DNA of 14,029 nt from assembly GCA_937880585.1 (NCBI GenBank), contig CALFMR010000062.1:1-14029 (forward strand), given 5' to 3'. Source of the DNA: an uncultured Acidobacteriota bacterium (GTDB lineage Bacteria; Acidobacteriota; Vicinamibacteria; Vicinamibacterales; SCN-69-37). Under the pieces are notes generated by a model. That model searched no databases, was not told where the DNA came from, and saw only the letters and a list, made by a program, of their open reading frames with translations. Position 1 is the first letter of the stretch, and each line of letters begins with the position of its first letter. This document shows, piece after piece, positions 1-5,260 of this stretch. The position numbers and the translations under genes were made by a program.

Positions 1-1047
1 GAAAAGACGCTGATGCTCCCGGATATGCGCGTCGCGCAACGTGTCGAAGGACTTGGCCGCGGCGCGCGCGATCGTCTCTCGTGTCCGTGCCTCGGGATTG
101 CCGCTCACATCGTCGAAGCGAACGTAGCTCGTTGCCGCAGCGATGAGGAGCGTCGCCGCGTTCGCGCCCGAGACGGACACCGTGTCGCCGTTGGCCGTCG
201 TCTGTCCGCCGTCGGCGAGCACGCGCACGCGCGTCTGGAAGGTGAGTGCGCCCGTGAGCGGCTGACCGTCGGCGGTCTTGCCCACGCCGTCGCCGTTCAC
301 GCCGGCCATGACGATCGTCCCCTCCGGACTGGCCGTGACGGTCGCGTGGAGTGGGGTCGCCATCGAGGCGCGGAACGCGATCTGTCCGGGCCGTGTCGCC
401 GTGAGGCGCACGACGATGACCTGGTCGACGGGAGAGGCGAAGACCTGGCGTGTGAACGTCGTGCCGCCGGTCGTGTAGGACGTGCGCGCGATCGCGGTGT
501 CGAGATCGAGATCGCGGCGGTAGTTGGCGACCGACGCGGTGTCCGGGAACGTCAGATACAGACTGCCGATGGTCTCGTACGGCATCTGCCGCGGCGGTGT
601 GCTCAGTACACGTTCGTCAACGAGCCGTGCCGCGTCGCGATACCGCGCATCGGCGATGAGCTGACGAACCTGCGGGAGCGCGTCGTGCGCCGCGGGATTG
701 ACGGGATCGTACGGTCGTCCCGCCCAGAGCGTGTCTTCGTTCAACTGCAACCGTTCGTGGATGACGCCGCCGAAGACCATCGCGCCGATGCGCCCGTTGC
801 CGACCGGCAGCGCGCGCACCCATTCCGCCGTCGCCGCGTCGGACGGCTTCTCGGGCTCAGGGACGACGGGCGGATGATCGGAGGCGGGGCGACGATACCA
901 GAGCGTGAGAGGGGAAGTCGGCGCGACGGCTTCGCCAGTGAATTGGACGGAGGCAGCGGCCGGCGCGGCTGCGTCCTGCGCCGCGGGTTGCGCGGCACTG
1001 ATGGCGATGGCCAGCCCGACGAAGACTGCGGCGGTAAGGCTTTTCAC
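1..1047 (-). CDS. Glycoside hydrolase family 95 (alpha-L-fucosidase-type), N-terminal part; runs off the left edge
   Basis: GH95 enzymes remove terminal alpha-L-fucose (some members alpha-L-galactose) from oligosaccharides by an inverting mechanism. The 349 codons present open with a signal-peptide-like stretch (KSLTAAVFVGLAIAISAAQ) and continue into the family's N-terminal beta-sandwich. Recognisable motifs are PLTLWYRRPA, WVRALPVGNGRIGAMVFGG, LQLNEDTLWAGRPYD and YRRDLDLDTAIARTSY. The family is usually about 750-800 residues, so the catalytic (alpha/alpha)6 barrel lies outside the window and its catalytic residues cannot be checked. The start is GTG at 1047-1045, and its last bases overlap the TGA of the upstream cupin gene (GTGA, 4 bases), so the two are probably translationally coupled. 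The export signal puts it in the periplasm or outside the cell. The family call is firm; the fucose-versus-galactose specificity is not known from this part. Confidence 0.9.
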   Translation of the reverse strand, partial: MKSLTAAVFVGLAIAISAAQPAAQDAAAPAAASVQFTGEAVAPTSPLTLWYRRPASDHPPVVPEPEKPSDAATAEWVRALPVGNGRIGAMVFGGVIHERLQLNEDTLWAGRPYDPVNPAAHDALPQVRQLIADARYRDAARLVDERVLSTPPRQMPYETIGSLYLTFPDTASVANYRRDLDLDTAIARTSYTTGGTTFTRQVFASPVDQVIVVRLTATRPGQIAFRASMATPLHATVTASPEGTIVMAGVNGDGVGKTADGQPLTGALTFQTRVRVLADGGQTTANGDTVSVSGANAATLLIAAATSYVRFDDVSGNPEARTRETIARAAAKSFDTLRDAHIREHQRLF

Positions 1048-1430
1048 GGGTTTTGCGCGGGCCAGGCGATCGTCAGCAGCAGCGCGCTGTCTTCGATCGC
1101 TTCGACGTCGTGGGGAACGTCGCGATTGAGGGTGAGGAGCGCGCCGGTTGGCAGGTCGAACGTGCGGCCTTCGGCGCGGACGTGGACGTGGCCCTCGATG
1201 GTCTGGATCGACACGCGGCCGCGCGCACGGTGTTCGGGTACGCGCGCATGCGCCTGCAGCGCGAGCAAGACGATGCGGAGGTCGTCGTATTTGACGAGGG
1301 TCTTCGCATTCTGACCCTGTTGCCACTCGGGCTCGAGGTGCAGTGCGCTCACTTCGCGCGCGAGATCGAATTCCAGGAAGGGCGCCGCCATGGGCGGCGA
1401 GTGCGGTCGGCGACGCGGGGTGTCGGACAT
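1044..1430 (-). CDS. Small single-domain cupin protein (128 aa)
   Basis: This is a cytoplasmic beta-barrel cupin of unknown ligand. The first cupin motif region is visible around residues 61-85 (HARVPEHRARGRVSIQTIEG, then HVHVRAEGRTFDLPTGALL). The second lies around residues 99-120 (LTLNRDVPHDVEAIEDSALLLTIAW). His61, His67 and His107 are candidate metal or polar ligands, but the set is sparser than in classic metal cupins. No signal peptide is seen. The start at 1430 is chosen because GGGAG lies 6 bases upstream; a longer frame reaches 1529 but would overlap the upstream gene and adds a non-conserved leader. It sits 22 bases after the DUF488 gene and overlaps the GH95 start by 4 bases, so it is the middle gene of a likely three-gene operon. 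Such small cupins may sense or bind small molecules; the function here is not assigned. Confidence 0.8.
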   Translation of the reverse strand: MSDTPRRRPHSPPMAAPFLEFDLAREVSALHLEPEWQQGQNAKTLVKYDDLRIVLLALQAHARVPEHRARGRVSIQTIEGHVHVRAEGRTFDLPTGALLTLNRDVPHDVEAIEDSALLLTIAWPAQNP

Positions 1431-1452
1431 GGAGACTCCCTGGCGCGGACGG

Positions 1453-1842
1453 TCAGCGCCCGCGTGTACGCGGCGTTCGGGACGCTGGTCCGACATGGCC
1501 GGCGAGGTACTCCTGAAGCGCCACCGCATTATTGTGCACGGTATCGCGCGAACTGAAGACGAGCGTCACGCGCCCGCGCCGAGCCGCGGCGGCGATGGGC
1601 GCCCACGCCTCGGGCCGGGCGTCGAGCTCGCGGAAGTAGCGCGTACGGAACGCGTCCCACTTCGCCGGATCGTGGCTGAACCATTGGCGGAGCGCCGTGC
1701 TCGGTCCCACGTCCGGCAACCAGGCGTCGAGCGGCAGGTCCGTCTTCTTGATGCCGCGCGGCCAGAGCCGCTCCACGAGAAACCGGGTCCCGTCGGTCTT
1801 GGATGCCGGGTCGTAGGCGCGTTTTGAAGTGATCATAGGCAT
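1453..1842 (-). CDS. DUF488 family protein (YeaO-like)
   Basis: This is a small cytoplasmic protein of the DUF488/YeaO family, whose biochemical role is not established. The match rests on the N-terminal ITSKRAYDPASKTDGTRFLV pattern, ERLWPRGIKK (residues 24-33), a WFSHDPAKWDAFRTRY block (54-69) and the C-terminal VTLVFSSRDTVHNNAVALQE block (92-111). The length of 129 residues is normal for the family. I chose ATG at 1842; a second ATG at 1836 is equally plausible. Neither has a clear Shine-Dalgarno, and in-frame upstream starts at 1887 and 1905 add sequence that does not look like the family. The cupin gene follows 22 bases downstream. It diverges from the DUF1080 gene with only 77 bases between the two starts. 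The family often sits beside unrelated genes, so a link to sugar metabolism is only suggested by position. Confidence 0.85.
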   Translation of the reverse strand: MPMITSKRAYDPASKTDGTRFLVERLWPRGIKKTDLPLDAWLPDVGPSTALRQWFSHDPAKWDAFRTRYFRELDARPEAWAPIAAAARRGRVTLVFSSRDTVHNNAVALQEYLAGHVGPASRTPRTRGR

Positions 1843-1919
1843 GCACTTGCCGCGAAGCCGTCTCTTCCACGATACTGCCGGCGACATCCCGCACGTTACT
1901 CTCACGAGGAGTGCTCACG
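1843..1919. promoter_or_regulatory. Short divergent intergenic region between the DUF488 and DUF1080 genes
   Basis: These 77 bases must hold the start signals for both directions unless transcripts enter from elsewhere. On the plus strand GATACT (1871-1876) and GTTACT (1895-1900) are weak -10 candidates. I see no convincing -35 box on either strand and no clear palindromic operator. The assignment rests on position only. Confidence 0.3.
1906..1911 (+). promoter_or_regulatory. Ribosome binding site GAGGAG that fixes the DUF1080 start
   Basis: GAGGAG ends 8 bases before ATG at 1920. This favours that ATG over the in-frame GTG at 1911, which lies inside the Shine-Dalgarno itself. Confidence 0.7.
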
Positions 1920-2750
1920 ATGAATCGACGTCAGTTCCTGCGGATTGGTGCGCCTGTGGCCGCGCCGCTGCTCGTCGCCCGCCGCTCAGCCGCCGCGGTC
2001 CTGCAAACGCCAGCCGCGCCTGCACCCGCGCCGGGCGCCGACGGTTGGATCGCGCTCTTCAACGGCCGCAACCTCGACGGCTGGTACACCTATCTCCAGC
2101 GATCCGGCCGCAACCCGGCGAACATCGACGAATACGCGCGCGTCGAGAACGGCTTGCTGCACATTCTCGATCGCGACGTCGATGCCGGCCAGACCGAGAG
2201 CGGATTTCTCTCGACGCTCACCGAATACGAGAACGTGCGCATCCGCGTGGAGTACAAGTGGGGTGTGAAGCGTTTTGCTCCGCGCCTCGAGAACAAGCGC
2301 GACAATGGTCTCCTCTACTACGTCGTCGGACCGGACCACGTGTTTCCGCGCTGTATCGAGTGCCAGATTCAGGAGACCGACGTCGGCGACGTGTTCTTCG
2401 TCGACAAGACGCGTGGCGTACAGGGCGGACTGCCGGGCTTCGGCGGGTCGGGCTTCATCGGCCTCGTCAACGGCGCGCCGAACGCGCGGCCGGAAGTCTC
2501 GACGTCGCGGCTGCTCAAGGACGGCGATTTCGAGAACCGCGATGACTGGAACACGGTCGAGGTCATCGCCGAGGGCAACCGCGCCACGCAGCTCGTCAAC
2601 GGCCGTATCGTCAATCGCCTCATGAATCTCGAGCAGCCCGATCCGGATCACGATGGACAGTTCATCCCGCTCACGCGCGGTCGGATCGGCATCGAGATCG
2701 AGTTCGCGGAGATCTGGTACCGCCGGATCGACGTCAAGCCGCTCGCGTGA
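1920..2750 (+). CDS. Tat-exported DUF1080 protein (3-keto-disaccharide hydrolase family)
   Basis: DUF1080 is a concanavalin-like beta-sandwich family. Characterised members cleave 3-keto-glycosides produced by sugar 3-dehydrogenases. The N-terminus NRRQFLRIGAPVAAPLLVA has a twin-arginine motif and hydrophobic core, followed by an Ala/Pro-rich linker to about residue 40. The domain then shows the hallmark WIALFNGRNLDGWYTY (43-58), VENGLLHI (75-82), a DNGLLYYVV/CIECQIQET core (128-153), DDWNTVEVIAEGN (208-220) and a closing GRIGIEIEFAEIWYRRIDVK (254-273). The length of 276 residues fits a single-domain member. ATG at 1920 is supported by GAGGAG 8 bases upstream. Its TGA overlaps the ATG of the PQQ dehydrogenase by one base (TGATG), so the two are likely translated in tandem. 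Export folded through Tat would place it in the periplasm beside that enzyme. The family is certain; the substrate is not. Confidence 0.9.
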   Translation: MNRRQFLRIGAPVAAPLLVARRSAAAVLQTPAAPAPAPGADGWIALFNGRNLDGWYTYLQRSGRNPANIDEYARVENGLLHILDRDVDAGQTESGFLSTLTEYENVRIRVEYKWGVKRFAPRLENKRDNGLLYYVVGPDHVFPRCIECQIQETDVGDVFFVDKTRGVQGGLPGFGGSGFIGLVNGAPNARPEVSTSRLLKDGDFENRDDWNTVEVIAEGNRATQLVNGRIVNRLMNLEQPDPDHDGQFIPLTRGRIGIEIEFAEIWYRRIDVKPLA

Positions 2751-4786
2751 TGCCGGCACGTCGCGCGGGTGCTGAAGCCTGGATGCGGCGGACCGCGTCC
2801 GCGGCCGTTATCGCGTGCGCCGCTACGGGCCTTGCCGTGTGGCGCGTGAACGCGCGGGCCGGCGTGCAGGCGCCGGCGCCGCCAGCCAGCGTGCTCGCCG
2901 CCGGCCGGGCCACGTTCGAGGCTCGCTGCGCGACGTGTCATGGCGCGAACGCCAACGGCGGCGAGATGGGCCCGCCCATCGCCACGCGCTTGCCGTCGCA
3001 CGACGACGCGGATTTGACGCAGTTGATTCGGGAAGGCCGCCCCACACGCGGCATGCCGCCACCCGGCGTGCCCAGCGCCGAGATCCCCGCGCTCATCGCG
3101 TACCTGCGCACACTGCAGCGCGAGCCGAGCGAAGGACCGCCGCCTCAGACATTTCACACCGTGGATGGCCGGACGTTCGACGCGCGCGTCGTCAGCGAAG
3201 GCTTCAACGACGTACAGGTGCGCACGGCCGACGGCCGCATCCATCTCTTGCGCCACGCGAGCAATGGCCGCGTGCGAGAAGTGACGTCCGAGGAGGATTG
3301 GCCCACCTATAACGGCGGCGTCAGCGGTAACCGGTACACGACGCTGACAGAGATCGATCGCCAAACCGTGTCGCGTCTCGCGCCGCGATGGATGTTCGCG
3401 CTGCCCTCGGCCGGGCAGCTCCAAGTCACGCCGATCGTCGTCCAGGGCGTGATGTACGTCGCGGCGCCGAATGAGTGTTTCGCGCTCGACGCGGGCAGCG
3501 GACGGCTCATCTGGCACTATCGGCGGCCGCGCACACGCGGCGTGAGCGGTGGCGACAAGAACCGCGGCGTCGCGGTTGCCGGCGATCGCGTGTTCATGGA
3601 GACCGACAACGCGCATCTCATCGCGCTCGATCGGTTCTCCGGCGCGCTCCTCTGGGACGAGGAAATGGGCGACTGGCACGAGAACTACTTCTCGACGTCG
3701 GCACCGTTGCCGGCCGGCGATCTCGTCATTGGCGGCGTGTCGGGCGGTGAGCACGGCGCGAACGGGTTCGTCGTCGCCTACGAACAGGCGACCGGGACGG
3801 AAGTGTGGCGCTTCGCGACCGTGCCGAAACCGGGCGCGCCAGGATCCGAGACGTGGCAGGGCAACGACCTGCAGCACGGCGGCGCGCCGACGTGGTTCAC
3901 CGGCAGCTACGATCCGGAGCTCGACGTCGTCTACTGGCCCGTGGGCAATCCCAGCAAGGAGTACAACGGCGACCACCGCGCGGGTGACAACCTGTACGCC
4001 GACTGCCTGCTCGCGCTCGATCGACGCACCGGCCGGCTCGTCTGGCACTACCAGTTCACGCCGCACGATCTGTGGGATTGGGACGCAACGCAAACGTCGG
4101 TCGTCGTCGACGCCGCGTGGCAAGGGCAGCCGCGCAAGCTCATCCTCCACGCCGATCGCAACGGATTCTTCTACGTGTTCGATCGCACGAACGGCGCGTT
4201 GCTCCTCGCGAAACCGTTCGTGAAGAACCTGACGTGGGCGAGCGGTATCGACGCGAACGGCCGGCCGATCACGCGTCCGGGCCAGGAGCCGACGCCCGAA
4301 GGCACGCGCGTGTGTCCGTCGCAGGATGGGGCGACGAACTGGTTCTCGCCGTCGTTCAATCCGACGACGGGTCTGTATTACGTGCAGACGTTCGAGAAGT
4401 GCAGCATCTACACGAAGCGCGACGACGGGCCGTGGCAGGAGGGGAAGACGTTTCTGGGCGGATCGCAGGAGGTCGGACCCGATCCCACGCCGGCGCGCGT
4501 GCTGAAGGCCATCGACGTTCGCACGGGCGACGTGCGCTGGACGCTGCCGCAGCCCGGACCGGCGACGTCCTGGGGCGGCACGCTCGCGACGTCCACTGGG
4601 CTCGTGATCTTCGGCGAGGAAAGCGGATCGCTCGTGGCCGCCGATGCCGCGACCGGTCAGCCATTGTGGAGCTTCCCGACGAACCAGGCGTGGCGCGCCT
4701 CGCCGATGGTCTACGAGTTCGACCACCACGAGTACATCGCCGTGGCATCGGGCTCGACGATTCTCGCGTTCGGGCTCGCGCCGTAG
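2750..4786 (+). CDS. Periplasmic cytochrome c-PQQ-dependent dehydrogenase fusion
   Basis: This is a quinoprotein dehydrogenase of the PQQ alcohol/glucose dehydrogenase type with its own N-terminal haem domain. After a signal segment (ASAAVIACAATGLAVWRV) comes a class I cytochrome c with the haem site CATCH (residues 60-64) and a likely axial Met in RGMPPPG (Met102). A small linker domain (about 130-180) follows. An eight-bladed beta-propeller starts at DWPTYNG and carries repeated ALD/TGxxxWxY blade motifs, GGDKNRGVAVAG (268-279), NPSKEYNGDHRAGDN (400-414) and TPHDLWDWDATQ (438-449), where the catalytic Asp is expected. The vicinal Cys pair of methanol dehydrogenases is absent. It would oxidise an alcohol or sugar and pass electrons to its haem. 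ATG 2750 overlaps the DUF1080 stop; ATG 2783 gives a shorter, more typical signal peptide and is a real alternative. The substrate is unknown. Confidence 0.9.
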   Translation: MPARRAGAEAWMRRTASAAVIACAATGLAVWRVNARAGVQAPAPPASVLAAGRATFEARCATCHGANANGGEMGPPIATRLPSHDDADLTQLIREGRPTRGMPPPGVPSAEIPALIAYLRTLQREPSEGPPPQTFHTVDGRTFDARVVSEGFNDVQVRTADGRIHLLRHASNGRVREVTSEEDWPTYNGGVSGNRYTTLTEIDRQTVSRLAPRWMFALPSAGQLQVTPIVVQGVMYVAAPNECFALDAGSGRLIWHYRRPRTRGVSGGDKNRGVAVAGDRVFMETDNAHLIALDRFSGALLWDEEMGDWHENYFSTSAPLPAGDLVIGGVSGGEHGANGFVVAYEQATGTEVWRFATVPKPGAPGSETWQGNDLQHGGAPTWFTGSYDPELDVVYWPVGNPSKEYNGDHRAGDNLYADCLLALDRRTGRLVWHYQFTPHDLWDWDATQTSVVVDAAWQGQPRKLILHADRNGFFYVFDRTNGALLLAKPFVKNLTWASGIDANGRPITRPGQEPTPEGTRVCPSQDGATNWFSPSFNPTTGLYYVQTFEKCSIYTKRDDGPWQEGKTFLGGSQEVGPDPTPARVLKAIDVRTGDVRWTLPQPGPATSWGGTLATSTGLVIFGEESGSLVAADAATGQPLWSFPTNQAWRASPMVYEFDHHEYIAVASGSTILAFGLAP

Positions 4787-4798
4787 GAACGGCACGCT

Positions 4799-4824
4799 AG
4801 AAGTTCGAAGCCAGAGGCCAGAAG
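4799..4824 (+). repeat. GAAGCCAGA-type intergenic repeat, left copy
   Basis: The 18 bases at 4799-4816 (AGAAGTTCGAAGCCAGAG) are found exactly, in inverted orientation, at 8004-8021. The following GCCAGAAG (4817-4824) also recurs inverted at 7990-7997. Six extra bases separate the two parts in the right copy. It lies between the PQQ dehydrogenase stop and the padR promoter. It does not look coding. Confidence 0.75.
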
Positions 4825-4830
4825 CGAGGG

Positions 4831-4845
4831 GGCGCCTTCGGCGCG
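4831..4845. repeat. Small GC hairpin beside the left repeat
   Basis: GGCGCC-TTC-GGCGCG can fold with a GCGCC/GGCGC stem and a three-base loop. The same arms with a different loop (GGA) occur at 8027-8041. No T-run follows, so a standard intrinsic terminator is not supported, although it could still slow transcription after the PQQ gene. Confidence 0.5.
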
Positions 4846-4857
4846 TCGCGCTCCGGG

Positions 4858-4886
4858 TTGACATCTATTACGTGTAACGGTATAGA
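4858..4886 (+). promoter_or_regulatory. Strong sigma-70-type promoter of padR, probably leaderless
   Basis: A perfect -35 box TTGACA (4858-4863) is followed by a 17-base spacer and the -10 box TATAGA (4881-4886). Transcription would be expected to begin about 6-7 bases later, at 4892-4893, which is the A or T of the padR ATG at 4892. There is no Shine-Dalgarno before that ATG, consistent with a leaderless mRNA. It is much better than any other promoter-like sequence in the window. Confidence 0.75.
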
Positions 4887-4887
4887 T
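4863..4887. promoter_or_regulatory. Inverted repeat over the padR promoter, candidate PadR operator
   Basis: ATCTAT (4863-4868) and ATAGAT (4882-4887) are perfect inverted arms separated by 13 bases. They run from the end of the -35 box across the -10 box. A smaller dyad TTAC-GT-GTAA (4868-4877) lies inside. PadR regulators commonly repress their own promoters by binding such dyads, so autoregulation is likely. The exact site is inferred. Confidence 0.55.
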
Positions 4888-4891
4888 CGGC

Positions 4892-5260
4892 ATGCCTGTG
4901 TCGCGACGGCCGGTCGACCCCGCGCGTTTCCTTCCGCTGTCTCCGCAAGTGCTGCATGTGCTCCTGGCGCTCGGGCAGGGGCCGTTGCACGGCTACGCGC
5001 TCATTCAGCGTGTTCGCGATCAGACGTCCGACGAAATTCGCCTGACGGCGAGCACGCTGTACGACGCGTTGGCGCGCCTTGTCGATCAGGGACTCATCGA
5101 AGAAGTCGATCCGCCCGATGCGGGTGGTGATGCCCGTCGACGCTACTACGCGATGACCGGTGTCGGCGGGGACGTCGTGAAGGCCGAAGTCGCGCGGCTC
5201 GAACGTGCCGTGCAACGCGCGCGAGTGGCTCTCGATGCGCGAAAGGGGACATCGCGGTGA
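4892..5260 (+). CDS. PadR family transcriptional regulator
   Basis: This is a winged-helix DNA-binding repressor of the PadR family, 122 residues. The family signature runs from LSPQVLHVLLALGQGPLHGY (about 16-35) through IRLTASTLYDALARLVDQGL (49-68), the helix-turn-helix, to the wing DARRRYYAMTGVGG (80-93). A short charged C-terminal helix (VKAEVARLERAVQRARVALD) probably serves dimerisation. The start at 4892 fits a leaderless transcript from the promoter at 4858-4886. Its TGA overlaps the GTG start of the ADOP permease (GTGA, 4 bases), the standard padR-ADOP arrangement in Acidobacteriota. It most likely represses this operon by binding the dyad over its own promoter. The inducing signal is unknown. 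Confidence 0.92.
   Translation: MPVSRRPVDPARFLPLSPQVLHVLLALGQGPLHGYALIQRVRDQTSDEIRLTASTLYDALARLVDQGLIEEVDPPDAGGDARRRYYAMTGVGGDVVKAEVARLERAVQRARVALDARKGTSR

Noticed and set aside
13..1314. Long plus-strand open frame of 433 codons
   Set aside because: It is antisense to the GH95 and cupin genes, has an Arg-rich composition with no family motifs, and is explained by high GC reducing stops in the shadow frame.
4831..4845. GC hairpin read as a rho-independent terminator of the PQQ gene
   Set aside because: The stem is short and no T-run follows. The same hairpin recurs at 8027-8041, which fits a repeat element better.
2648..4864. Minus-strand open frame of 738 codons opposite the PQQ dehydrogenase
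   Set aside because: The plus strand carries a clear cytochrome c-PQQ protein with many motifs. The antisense product is Arg/His-rich without recognisable domains.
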